NCBI GenBank assembly: GCA_032716605.1
Contig: CM064523.1
Location: forward strand, 39,064,026 to 39,128,025
Direction: 5' to 3'
Length of the DNA: 64,000 nucleotides
Source of the DNA: Paralithodes platypus
Taxonomy: Eukaryota; Arthropoda; Malacostraca; Decapoda; Lithodidae
A model generated the notes under the pieces. It saw nothing but the letters and a program-made list of their open reading frames with translations, had not been told where the DNA came from and did no database searches. The position numbers and the translations under genes are program-made. This document shows, piece by piece, positions 43,376 to 54,014 of the stretch. Position 1 is the first letter of the stretch. Each line of letters starts with the position of its first letter.

Positions 43376-44799
43376 ACAGGTACTCTATTGCAAATAGATT
43401 ATTTTGTACTTTGCCCTTAATCCTATCCTTAAGATTAATGAGCATAAATTCATACTCTATTGCCATACATACAGTAAAAATAAAATTTCCTGACTAGACT
43501 TTGTTACGACCGGCACTACGAAATAAACAAGGGCACTCAATATTGGACTAGAAGATAGGCTATATCTGCAACAACGGTACGCTAATTCCAAACCCTCGAA
43601 CTATTACGCCGGTGAACAAAACACTTAAAACCCTCCAGGGTTATAACGGGGTATCAATTAACTGGGTTTTAGTGCACTTCTACAAAGGCTTACCGATGAC
43701 GGCAAAGCCTACTCACAACAGGAGTACTTTACGTTAATAAAATGCTCTTTACCTCTGAAGTGCGCATGGGGGTAATTAGACACCTCTCCCTGTGCGCATG
43801 TATTTGAGGTGTTTCCGTCACTAAAATATTCATTGTACCATTAATAGCATTAATACTTATCCATATGCGCCTATTATGGGTTGATTATAAAGGTATTAAC
43901 CTGAAACAACAATAAAACGAGTGAAAACAGCGTTTGGATGGTCAAAATCGGAGATATAGCCCGCGAGTTGTATAATGTATGGGTGAGGCAAGCTGCTTTC
44001 CCGCCAATTTCCCCCAAGGCCACTGAGACACAGTCGATCGATACTCTCTCTCTCTCTCTTGCATTCGCTTGCTATCAGTGATGACCACACCCTGCAACCG
44101 GATTTCTAATGTTAGCACAAAAATATCCTTAGAATAAGGGAAAATAGGTGATAACTGAAGGAGAGGAGGAAAGTGGAGAAGGAGGGGAGGTAGAGGACTG
44201 TGATTTTTTTTTTTTTTTTTTCTTTTTTCGATGTCAAAAGTTGATTTTTTTTTTCTCTAACTCTTAACCCGGGAACTGCGGGGAGACTCTTAAGAGTTCC
44301 CCCGGCGGACTGCGGGAGACTCTTAAGAGTGAGTGAAAACAAAAATCAACTTTTGACATCGAATTTTTTTTTTTATTTTTTTTTATTTTTTTTATTTATT
44401 TTTTTTTTTGGCCCCTGGGCCATGCAAAATCTCAGTCCCCTACCTCCCCTCCTTCCCCACTTTCCTCCTCTCCTTCAGTTATCACCTATTTTCCCTGTTA
44501 TTCCCTTATTCTGAGGTATATTTTCGTGCTAACATTAGAAATCCGGTTGGAGGGTGTGGTCATCACTGATAGCAAGCGAATGCAAGAGAGAGAGAGAGAG
44601 TATCGATCGACTGTGTCTCAGTGGCCTTGGGGGAAATTGACGGGAAAGCAGCTTGCCTCACCCATACATTATACAACTCGTGGGCTATATCTCCGATTTT
44701 GACCATCCAAACACTGTTTTCACTCGTTTTATTGTTGTTTCAGGTTAATACCTTTATAATCAACCCATAATAGGCGCATATGGATAAGTATTAATGCTA

Positions 44800-45226
44800 T
44801 TAACCCGGCAAGCGCGATAGGCCTCACGGAAGGCTTCCTATAGGGAACGCGATAGGCCTCACGGAAGCAGGACCATAAAAAAAGACTTCCATAAAAAAAA
44901 GGGCCTATCAAAACAAAGGAATTTGTCTCTAGGTGAGATAATTCCCCTCCAGTACTCATCCATGTAAATCTCACCCACCCCCCTCCCCTCCTTCCCCACC
45001 TTATTCCCCCCTCTCTCCCTCCTCAATTATCACCTATTTTTCCTCTTATTATCATCATTTATCGGTTATTTTTTCTCCCGCGATAATGTAGCACAAGTGG
45101 GTTGCATAAAAGATCGTTATGCAACACCCAGACACCGGCACACACCGCCCCGCTCTCCTCAGTTGACTCCCAGACAGCGAGAGGGGAAGGCTGCCTGTCT
45201 CTCTCTCTCGCCTGAGATTATGACCG

Positions 45227-45263
<37 letters not shown>

Positions 45264-45643
45264 CTATATTCCAACTTACTTCCTCTCGGGCATAGGCTGA
45301 GAGCCTTAACATTCACCACTTTACAATGAACAGTGAAGCCCGTGAGGTCTTGTTCCAGTCTAGGGAGTGAGACATGTGAAGCACGTAGAGCACAACGAGC
45401 ACCTGCCATCTTGCCTTCACATGAGGGTGGCCAATATCTTCGTTTTTCACCACCCAAATGCTTTTCCCACTTATTTTAGCACTCTTGAATGTTCATATAT
45501 ACATCATATATGTAAAATAAAAGCATACCGAAAACAAATAATGGTTTATATTGTAAATATAACGAATTCTGTCAGAATCCAGGGCTAGAAATGCACAAAT
45601 AACTACCCTAGCACCTACTGTCATATCGCGCTTGTCAGGTTAA
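44800..45643. mobile_element. TTAA-flanked MITE nested in the foldback arm
   Basis: TTAA at 44,800-44,803 and 45,640-45,643. The ends are CCCGGCAAGCGCGATA and, complemented, CCTGACAAGCGCGATA. The opposite foldback arm preserves the empty site (TTAA at 43,841-43,844). It contains a SINE-like insertion. Confidence 0.85.
45229..45424 (-). mobile_element. SINE-like element with poly(A), innermost insertion
   Basis: Minus-strand body from AGGCAAGATGGCAGGTGCTC through GTGCTTCACATG, GACTGGAACAAGACCTCACG and GGCTCTCAGCC to GTTGGAATATAG. It is followed by about 35 A (poly-T at 45,229-45,263). It matches the 3' module of the repeats at 2.9-3.0 and 40.3-40.5 kb. A target duplication is not clear. Confidence 0.8.
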
Positions 45644-47703
45644 TGGTACAATGAATATTTTAGTGACGGAAACACCTCAAATACGTCAGCACAGGGGGAC
45701 GTTTCCAATTATCCCCATGCGCACTTGTTAGGTTAAGAGTCTCCCCGCAGTCCGCCGGGGGAACTCTTAAGAGTCTCCCTGCAGTTCCCGGGTCAAGTAA
45801 TAACAATGCTTGAATAAACTATGATAAGATTTAATAAAGGAGTATATGCTTACGTTAACTTTAGTGTGAGTCTGTACTCAACACTAAACTCTACAATGCT
45901 CTATGAAGACACTGGAAGTCTAGTCCTACAGCAATCAGATAAAGAATCTTCTGAACACGTCTGATGCTCTAAGATGCTCGTTAATATAGAACAGAAATAA
46001 TGCAGGGGCAGGACACCAAAGCGTGTATCTTAAATACACCAATAAGTAGGATACATATATATATATATAACAAGGGAGTGCAACAACTCTGTGACAGCAC
46101 TAATAATAGCCACTCAAAACAGTACTTCCTTAGCCAACTTAACATCCAAACTGGGTTGTGCACTATGCATCAACCTAGGCTAAAATAAGGCGGGAATAAT
46201 TCCTAAAGCATACACAATTAAAGTTAATAAACACAATGCTGTCTTTCTCACTAATAAAGTCTAGCAGTGGCATAAAAAGGTACTAAGAATCTAGGCAGAG
46301 CGCAAGCATGCTCGTAGCCTACTGTCTCCCCTTGAACAGATTCCCTTATGTTACGTTAAGTGACTTGGAGGCTCTCTTGGTAAGTCCAGATCTCAAGTAT
46401 CTGGTCTTACCCTGGCGCTCCACAAAGGTCAACAAAATGAGGTAGCAAGTATGCAGGTGAGAGTAGGCAAGAGCCCTTCACTTATATACTGCTACACTCG
46501 CAAAGAAAAATATGCACAAGGGTTACAGGCTAGCTAGCTTCGTCGATGTTGTACAGGCTCTGACTTAATTCAGACAACGACCAAAGATACCTTCCACTGT
46601 CTAGCATTAAATAATAAGAGAGAACAGCTCAAGAATTAGGAGCACCCCAACACTATGGTACCATTTGACTATGACTAATAATCCCTAAAACTAAATCATA
46701 TATGGAGAGCTGGTGCTGGTAATACGACTGGCCGACTATGGAAGCCGTATGCAGAACCAGAAGGGATAAGTAATTGAATAAAGAGAGAAGTATGAAACCG
46801 AAGAAGTTCAGAGAGAGAGATAGTAGTATAGAGGGTTATATGGGGGACAGAATTGCAAGGGACATGTAGGACCTAGCACACCAAGCCTAGCTCTGCAGGA
46901 AACACAAGGATAGGAGCCCGCACCACCGTCCCAGGACCGCGGCCGCCAATCACAGACGACTACGTCATGAAGAGCAAGCATTCTATGACATCGACAGGGC
47001 CACCGGCCAATCACGGGCGTGGGAAACTCCTCGGAGCGCGGGAGGCAAACGTACATACACACGCACAAACTACCACCACGCTGCCTACCCCGCTCTCTCT
47101 CTCCTTAACTTCACACCATGCATCTTATATTCTAGCAATGATATAAAATACTTTTAAGTGTCACAGACAAGAATAAAGATCACCACTGATCTGTCTGTGA
47201 CAACATGTACTCTATGAAAGAAAGAACATCGTTCTACGATTATTGTAGCCCATATCACTGCCCTGGCGAGCGCTAGCAAGTCCCGAGCACATTCTGACAA
47301 GCTGGCCAGCGTAACACCCCGCCCAAGATGTGGGACGTTTCAGCCACAGGCGAAACCCACATCTGACCAGACAGAATGCCCATCAACCCAGCATCACCTA
47401 GCCACTCTCCCAAGTTGTGAAAACAAGGTGCGATCACAAACATAAAACACTGAATTATAAAAAAAATCTGCACAACACTTCCCCAAAATAATAACATCAT
47501 AATAATTATATCACGCTCAACGAGCAAGCTTCACCAAGCCTAGCCTACTAAGACAACAACTCAAGAGTGTCTTAGATGCTTGCTATTGATATACTGCACT
47601 TATATACTATCAAAAAGAAAGTTTTTATGTAAGGTTTTTTATACTTTTATTAGTGTTTTTGGCGGAGTTGCACTACAGTGGCAAGCCTAATTTTCCTCCA
47701 CTC

Positions 47704-48366
47704 TCAACACACACTGACTGAACGGCGAGGGTTCTCCTGCAAACAAACCCTCCCGTGACAAACAATCAGCCAAAACATTATCAGTGCCCTTACCATGCCA
47801 CACATCCAACTTGTGTTCCGGCAGCACAACAACACCTGACACTGATAAACTGCCCAGTTCATCGCAAGACTGGCACTTCTCTTCGCTCTTTCCGGCAACG
47901 GGGCCTGCCAATAACCTTTCACTAGTTCTACCTTCGTGATAGGCGATGCAGCCCCGAGGCGGTCTATGGTGTCGTCAACTCTCAATAAGGTATAGGCGTC
48001 TGTCAGGGATAATTCACACCCACTCTTGCAATCAACACACACACTGATCTTGCAACTTAACACAGGTTGCAAAGTTACAGGCAACGACCACTCACAACAT
48101 TCCTTATCCCTCAGACCCTTCGTCAACACATAATCCAGCTCTGCATGCACCACAGGCTGTTGAGCAGGATTTATACGGTAGGGAATTAAACTGAGCCTTG
48201 CACTGTCTCCAGCCTCCATGTCGGATTCTACCCCGTACATCAGGCTTGGAAAATGAACAAACATGCGAAAGTACTGCCATAGCCTAGTAAACAACTGCCT
48301 GGCACTGTCTCCAGCCTCCATGTCGGATTCTACCCCGTACACCAGGCCTGGAGAATGAACAAACAT
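47704..48366 (-). pseudogene. RT and RNase H remnant of the minus-strand Gmr1-like element
   Basis: After a duplicated 34-residue unit the frame shows decayed RT fingers (VVHAELDYVLTKGL, WSLPVTLQPVLS, ITKVELVKGYWQAPLPERA). It then jumps out of the RT; the palm with YLDD is deleted. Frame 47,687-47,911 adds NVLADCLSRE, the end of RNase H. No polymerase activity is possible from this copy. Confidence 0.8.
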
Positions 48367-48410
48367 GCGAATGTACTGTCATAGCCTAGTAAACAACTGC
48401 CTTGCACTGT
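48201..48410 (-). repeat. 102-bp tandem duplication
   Basis: Units start at 48,201 and 48,303, with a partial third at 48,405, each with CACTGTCTCCAGCCTCCATG or its beginning. The period is divisible by three and adds 34 residues (SPGLVYGVESDMEAGDSARQ) without breaking the frame. Confidence 0.95.
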
Positions 48411-51400
48411 CTCCACGAACAACATGCCTAGTGCCCTCCCACAACCCAGCCGAGACCGCAGCTTCTAACCTGTAGTCTCCCTCCTTCTCCACCTTCGTCC
48501 CTAGAACAGCCAGGTCATGAGAGGGACCATCAGTACCACCTGTGCAGTCACTCCCATAGTTCATAATTGCTAAGGCTTCCCCGCCGATACCGTACATGTG
48601 CACCCCTGCATTCCTTGCAACTACATCTGCCTGCGCAGCATCACCGCCTTCAGCGACATGGCCAGATACAGTCGGTCTATGGTAGGGCTGTTGCATTTCA
48701 CTAGAGCAGCATTGGGAGGCTATGCAATGACCGGGCACATTCACTCCACAGTCAACCTCACCAATCTGCTCAATTTCCTGGTTCTGACCACTACCCTTAG
48801 CAGCCATGGGTCGACCCTGACCTGACAACCATGCCAAAGCCTCGTCGCCCACCTTGAACCACTGAAACAACGAGGCCAACGGTTTACTGACACTCAAGTG
48901 ACCTGCCGGCGGAACCTCGTGCACCGCATGAGTTGTGAGGCCTGGGTGCTCGGCACAAACAGTGGGGTATGGACCGATCAGGGGCTGGAGCGCTGCACAC
49001 TGCTGCTCAGGCAGGTGCTCTAGCGCATCCACAGCCATCTGACTCGTATCCCCCGCCCACTGCTCCACCGAGACATAACAATCCCGATTCTCCTCCACCT
49101 GAGCCCCACTGCCCCCCTCTCCTTCTACACATTGGCCGCTGCAGGCCAACGCAGGGACAGTAGGCTGCTCAGGTGGTTGCCTCACAAACTCCTCTGACAG
49201 GTTCACCTGACATGCTTCCCCGTCCTCGAGTTCAGTAGCCCCGTTCCCACAACTCTCCTCCACCTGGGAACCACTCTGTCGCGGAGTGCTATCACGCCCA
49301 ACCATATCACTAGGGGGGACAGGTTCGGGGGCCACTCCGGAGCTCACCTTCGGGTCAAGTACCGAGTCACCAAGGAGTGTCGCTGGGTCCAAACTCTCAA
49401 CCCGACCACCACCCTCGACATTTTCCTTCCGACCCTTCCTCCGCTGGTCATAAACTTGGGTACTAGGCTGTGACACCTGAACGTACTGAGATCTCTCAAG
49501 CCCCTCTTGCTCCTCCCTACTCGTGTCGGCCGCCCTCTTGGCAACGACTAAGGGTGGAACCTCGGAAGTGGGCACCGCAAAGTCATTACCAAGAAGGAGG
49601 TCGACCCCCTCAACTGGCAACTTCTCCACCACACCCACATCCAACTCCCGTGTCACACCGTCGACCTCAAGCTCCATTCTGACCAGCGGGTAAGACCGCG
49701 TAGCATTGATGCCTTGAACCACCACAACCCGAGCCACGTTAACAGGCTTGCCAGTGAAATTCTTAACAAGTGTCTGGGAAGCGCCCGTATCATGCAACAA
49801 CTCAAGCCTATGCCTCACACCAGCCCACCTCACAGTGCCATGCCCCCTATGACCACAAAAAACATCACGGACGGGTGACGAGCCCTCCTGCTGCTTCTGC
49901 ACCGGCGATGACTTCGCAACCGACCGTTTACCCCGGGCAAACGCGGAAGACCTCAAAGAAACGCCGATGTTGCTCACTAGTGACACCACTGCTGTAGGCG
50001 GTACGCTCGGACATGAGCGCGCAATATGCCCCTTCTCATGACACTTGAAACACTCCACTTCACTCTTGGACTTCCCCTGAGATGGGTAAGGGCCCTGGCC
50101 TTTCTTAAACGGGAAGGGTTTCGACTTGGGTTCATAATTGGCAACAGTACTCTTGAATGGATAATTGTTTGTGTCATTAATTCGGGGAGGTGGAGTGGTA
50201 CGCCCCTTGTTACCTGCCACAGCTCTCTGTGCAGACCCGGACCCGCGAATCAATGACAACCTGAGGTCAGCCAGCTCAGTCGCCTCTTGTAGAGTTTTCG
50301 GTCGCTTTTCTTTAAGGTTAAGAGTCAAGTCACTGCCAGTACATTTAAAAAATTGTTCGAGCAACACTAGTTGTTTTACTGAATCAAAAGTAGTTGCCTT
50401 CTCCGACCTTAACCAATTTTCTAATGCATCTGACAGCTCTCTAGCGTGTTCCTGGAAAGTACTCTCCTTTCTTTTTGGAACCGCCCTAAACTTCAGCCTA
50501 TAGGTCTCTGGCTGTAGCTCATACGCCCTCAGGACAGCCTCTTTCAACAACTCGTAATTCACACAGGAATCTAGGGGCAAAGCATCGTACGCCTTGAGTG
50601 CTTTCCCCGTCAATCGTGAAGAAACGAGGGCTGCCCACTTCTCCTCGGGCCATTGGTGCTCCTGGCACTTTTTCTCGAACCGGAGAAAAAATTCTGTAAC
50701 TCCCAACTCGTCAAACACTGGAACCAACTTAAGTAGATGCGACAGGGACTGGTCATGGGCTCGACCCCCCTGGGCGACCCGGTTCGTCGTCACCTCTACA
50801 CGAGTTTTCTCAACGTCAACATCGGCACAATACCTCTCAGACTCAAACTTGCGCTCAGACTCTCGCTCCTGCTGCTCGAGCTTCCGCTGCTCAAGCTCAG
50901 ACTGCTGCCTGAGCTCAGCCTCATGCTTCCGCTGCTCGAGCTCAGCCTCATACTTCCGTTGCTCAGCCTGCTGGTTAAGTTTGGCGAGTTCGAGCTGAAA
51001 CAACATCTCGGCAGACAACCCTTGAGGAGGGGGTGCTACTATCGGGGACCCACCCCGTGAATCACCTAGAGGCATACCCAACCGCCAGCGGGCATCGGCC
51101 TGCGGGAACGTACCCGGCTCCGGAGCCTGAGGGGGCGCCATGATAGGAGTCGAGTGGAATGGGGGCTGGGCCGAAGGTGCCCCAGCTCCCGCTCCACCCG
51201 AAACCCCATGCACCCCACCCAGCACACAGGCAGCCAGCTCACTTCTCGACATACCGCTAGTACCGGAAAACCCCAAGACCGTGGCCACACACTGCAGTCC
51301 GTACCAGTCTAGCCCCGCCACCCGGTCCGCCGACATAGGCTTCCCCCCAAAAATCCGAGCATCCTCCTCACTGCTCGCAACCTGAGCGCCGCTTAACAAC

Positions 51401-51471
51401 TCGACCTTCTCCACCTCCTTGCCTGCCTCTCGCACTGTGCCCTCACTATGCTCAGACCCGTCCAGTGACAT
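48379..51471 (-). CDS. Gag-protease of the minus-strand Gmr1-like element, chimeric C-terminus
   Basis: First plausible ATG at 51,471 (MSLDGSEHSEGTVREAG, matching the sister Gag), about 1,030 codons. Domains: N-terminal region, Gln/Glu-rich coiled coil (QQAEQRKYEAELEQRKHEAE), capsid with a SCAN-like segment (LKEAVLRAYELQPETYRLKF to LADLRL), a CCHC knuckle (CFKCHEKGHIARSC) and protease (LLHDTGASQTLV). Gag and protease are continuous here, with GTVRWAG where the sister has a UGA. After ESCGNGATELED the integrase is missing. The frame passes to the post-integrase linker, then to an integrase zinc-finger-like piece (HEVPPAGHLSVSKPLASL), then to about 150 residues with no counterpart. Confidence 0.85.
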   Translation of the reverse strand: MSLDGSEHSEGTVREAGKEVEKVELLSGAQVASSEEDARIFGGKPMSADRVAGLDWYGLQCVATVLGFSGTSGMSRSELAACVLGGVHGVSGGAGAGAPSAQPPFHSTPIMAPPQAPEPGTFPQADARWRLGMPLGDSRGGSPIVAPPPQGLSAEMLFQLELAKLNQQAEQRKYEAELEQRKHEAELRQQSELEQRKLEQQERESERKFESERYCADVDVEKTRVEVTTNRVAQGGRAHDQSLSHLLKLVPVFDELGVTEFFLRFEKKCQEHQWPEEKWAALVSSRLTGKALKAYDALPLDSCVNYELLKEAVLRAYELQPETYRLKFRAVPKRKESTFQEHARELSDALENWLRSEKATTFDSVKQLVLLEQFFKCTGSDLTLNLKEKRPKTLQEATELADLRLSLIRGSGSAQRAVAGNKGRTTPPPRINDTNNYPFKSTVANYEPKSKPFPFKKGQGPYPSQGKSKSEVECFKCHEKGHIARSCPSVPPTAVVSLVSNIGVSLRSSAFARGKRSVAKSSPVQKQQEGSSPVRDVFCGHRGHGTVRWAGVRHRLELLHDTGASQTLVKNFTGKPVNVARVVVVQGINATRSYPLVRMELEVDGVTRELDVGVVEKLPVEGVDLLLGNDFAVPTSEVPPLVVAKRAADTSREEQEGLERSQYVQVSQPSTQVYDQRRKGRKENVEGGGRVESLDPATLLGDSVLDPKVSSGVAPEPVPPSDMVGRDSTPRQSGSQVEESCGNGATELEDGEACQVNLSEEFVRQPPEQPTVPALACSGQCVEGEGGSGAQVEENRDCYVSVEQWAGDTSQMAVDALEHLPEQQCAALQPLIGPYPTVCAEHPGLTTHAVHEVPPAGHLSVSKPLASLFQWFKVGDEALAWLSGQGRPMAAKGSGQNQEIEQIGEVDCGVNVPGHCIASQCCSSEMQQPYHRPTVSGHVAEGGDAAQADVVARNAGVHMYGIGGEALAIMNYGSDCTGGTDGPSHDLAVLGTKVEKEGDYRLEAAVSAGLWEGTRHVVRGDSARQLFTRL

Positions 51472-51720
51472 GATGGAGTCCAAAAAAAAAAAAATCTCAA
51501 GTACAGACAAAAAAATAGCCAAAATCTTGCGTAGCTTTATTCACCAAAAATATTCGAAGATGTTCTTGAATGCAATACTAGGTCACCAATAACTCCAACA
51601 AGTTCTATGTATCCTCAAAACAATGTCTACTGCCAACAATGCGAGAAATAAATTCAACCCCCAAATGGCAATAAGATTTCTCCAAAAAAAAAAAAATGCA
51701 ATATTCAGTTCACTATATTC

Positions 51721-51736
51721 TGGTCTAAGGTCGCCA
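51721..51736 (-). promoter_or_regulatory. Primer-binding site, minus-strand element
   Basis: In element sense TGGCGACCTTAGACCA, two bases after the LTR end. The first eight bases are complementary to a tRNA 3' end GGTCGCCA, as in tRNA-Arg-primed Gypsy elements; later bases do not obviously extend this. Confidence 0.6.
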
Positions 51737-51738
51737 TT

Positions 51739-53515
51739 TGTTACGACCGGCACTACGAAATAAACAAGGGCACTTAATATTGGACTAGATGATAGGCTAT
51801 ATCTGCAACAACGGTACGCTAATTCCAAACCCTCGAACTATTACGCCGGTGAACAAAACACTTAAAACCCTCCAGAGTTAGTCTACTGGATAACGGGGTA
51901 TCAATTAACTGGGTTTTAGTGCACTTCTACAAAGGCTTACCGATGACGGCAAAGCCTACTCAGAACAGGAGTACTTTATGTTAATAAAATGCTCTTAAGT
52001 AATAACAATGCTTGAATAAACTATGATAAGATTTAATAAAGGAGTATATGCTTACGTTAACTTTAGTGTGAGTCTGTACTCAACACTAAACTCTACAATG
52101 CTCTATGAAAACACTGGAAGTCTAGTCCTACAGCAATCAGATAAAGAATCTGAAAACGTCTGATGCTCTAAGATGCTCGTTAATATAGAACAGAAATAAT
52201 GCAGGGGCAGGACACCAAAGCGTGTATCTTAAATACACCAATAAGTAGGATACATATATATAACAAGGGAGTGCAACAACTCTGTGACAGCACTAATAAT
52301 CGCCACTCAAAACAGTACTTCCTTAGCCAACTTAACAGCCAAACTGGGTTGTGCACTATGCATCAACCTAGGCTAAAATAAGGCGGGAATAATTCCTAAA
52401 GCATACACAATTAAAGTTACTAAACACAATGCTGTCTTTCTCACTAATAAAGTCTAGCAGTGGCATAAAAAGGTACTAAGAGACTAGGCAGAGCGCAAGC
52501 ATGCTCATAGCCTACTGTCTCCCCTTGAACAGATTCCCTTATGTTACGTTAAGTGACTTGGAGGCTCTCTTGGTAAGTCCAGATCTCAAGTATCTGGTCT
52601 TACCCTGGCGCTCCACAAAGGTCAACAAAATGAGGTAGCAAGTATGCAGGTGAGAGTAGGCAAGAGCCCTACACTTGTATTCTGCTACACTCGCAAAGGA
52701 AAATATGCACAAGGGTTACAGGCTAGCTAGCTTCGTCGATGTTGTACAGGCTCTGACTTAACTCAGACAACGACCAAAGATACCTTCCACTGTCTAGCAT
52801 TAAATAATAAGAGAGAACAGCTCAATAATTAGAAGCACCCCAACACTATGGTACCATTTGACTATGACTCTAATAATCCCTAAAACTAGTGCAAACATAT
52901 ATGGAGAGCTGGTGCTGGTAATACGACTGGCCGACTATGGAAGTCGTATGCAGAACCAGAAGGGATAAGTAATTGAATAAAGAGAGAAGTATGAAACCGA
53001 AGAAGTTCAGAGAGAGAGATAGTAGTATAGAGGGTTATATGGGGGACAGAATTGCAAGGGACATATAGGACCTAGCACACCAAGCCTAGCTCTGCAGGAG
53101 ACACAAGGACAGGAGCCCGCACCACCGTCCCAGGACCGCGGCCGCCAATCACAGACGACTACGTCATGAAGAGCAAGCATTCTATGACATCGACAGGGCC
53201 GCCGGCCAATCACGGGCGTGGGAAACTCCTCGGAGCACGGGAGGCAAACGTACATACACACGCACAAACTACCACCACGCTGCCTACCCCGCTCTCTCTC
53301 TCCTTAACTTCACACCATGCATCTTATATTCTAGCAATGATATAAAATACTTTTAAGTGTCACAGACAAGAATAAAGATCACCACTGATCTGTCTGTGAC
53401 AACATGTACTCTATGAAAGAAAGAACATCGTTCTATGATTATTGTAGCCCATATCACTGCCCTGGCGAGCGCTAGCGAGTCCCGAGCACATTCTGACAAG
53501 CTGGCCAGTGTAACA
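51739..53515 (-). repeat. 5' LTR of the minus-strand Gypsy element (1,777 bp)
   Basis: Uninterrupted LTR with termini TGTTACACTGG and GTCGTAACA in element sense. It matches the outer parts of 43,502-47,316 closely. It contains the conserved stem-loop with GTGTCACAGAC and GTCTGTGACAAC near its 5' end (53,359-53,404). Confidence 0.9.
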
Positions 53516-53835
53516 ACTTCTTTTAGTCTAAGGAATGGGTTATCACATGACCCTAATTCTCATCATCATGTTGTATCAAATAGAAGGCAGGTTAGAGGCC
53601 CTAGCTAGGACCCCCCTCCCCCCACCCTTTTCTTATACAAGAATAGCTTAAAACTAGACTCTCTGCCTTAGTGCTATACATGTGCGAGAAGGTTTCATGA
53701 GATTAACGGACAGATAACGTGTTAGGAATGTATGATTGGACGACCACAGCTTGGTCTGTTGAATATCATCGAGTGAGTAATTATGTAAGAACCTGAGTGA
53801 TGCAGCCCACTTACGGATATCATGCAATCTAGCAA
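53516..53835. other. Spacer between the two Gypsy elements
   Basis: 320 bp with no gene or repeat identified; a C-rich tract occurs near 53,610-53,626. Confidence 0.6.
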
Positions 53836-53966
53836 TGTGACGCCTGCAGCTCAGCAGAACACCACGTGGGCTCAGCCGCTCGCTTGGCCACTCGCTAGCA
53901 CTCGCCGGGGCAAAGTATTTGGCTACAGTCTATCTATAATGTTGTTCTTTCTTTCATAGTGTTCGT

Positions 53967-54014
53967 GTTGTTACAGACAGTCCCGTGGAGGTCTTTATTT
54001 TCGTCTGTGACAAC
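53967..54014 (+). other. Conserved LTR stem-loop
   Basis: GTTGTTACAGAC (53,967-53,978) pairs with GTCTGTGACAAC (54,003-54,014). The same stem is kept in the 3' LTR (about 62,486-62,533) and in both LTRs of the minus-strand element, with different loop sequences. Confidence 0.6.

Larger units (their letters stand above)
43752..45794. mobile_element. Large foldback element in LTR, arms about 430-500 bp
   Basis: The left arm 43,752-44,262 is inverted relative to 44,340-44,799 plus 45,644-45,750. The loop holds poly-T and a CCCGGGAACTGCGGGGAGAC block (44,270-44,330), which recurs inverted at the right end (45,733-45,793). The edges are TTTA and TCAA, each one base from TTAA, and the unoccupied LTR has TTAA. 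A TTAA-targeting, non-autonomous foldback is inferred. The right arm is interrupted by a MITE. Confidence 0.75.
43502..47316 (-). repeat. 3' LTR of the minus-strand Gypsy element with nested insertions
   Basis: Aligns with 51,739-53,515 except for about 2,043 extra bases at 43,752-45,794. The 5' LTR has the uninterrupted junction ATGCTCTTAAGTAATAAC. Apart from the insertion the two LTRs are nearly identical with scattered substitutions, pointing to a fairly recent insertion. Confidence 0.9.
43502..53515 (-). mobile_element. Gmr1-like Ty3/Gypsy element, minus strand, defective
   Basis: A complete insertion: LTRs begin TGTTAC and end TAACA, with ACTT on both sides (before 43,502 and after 53,515) as the target duplication. 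The 5' LTR is 51,739-53,515 and the 3' LTR 43,502-47,316, enlarged by about 2 kb of nested insertions. Next to the 5' LTR is a primer-binding site. Next to the 3' LTR is a polypurine tract (minus strand GGGCGGGG). Inside are an intact gag-protease frame, no integrase core, and an RT remnant. It is a defective relative of the plus-strand element at 53.8 kb. Confidence 0.9.

Noticed and set aside
50594..51385. Plus-strand frames opposite the minus-strand gag
   Set aside because: Antisense of the Gln/Glu-rich coiled coil, giving Ser/Cys-rich or Leu-rich artefacts.
46808..53267. Matching 86-codon frames at 46.8-47.1 and 53.0-53.3 kb
   Set aside because: They lie at equivalent positions in the two LTRs of one element; conservation reflects LTR identity, not coding.
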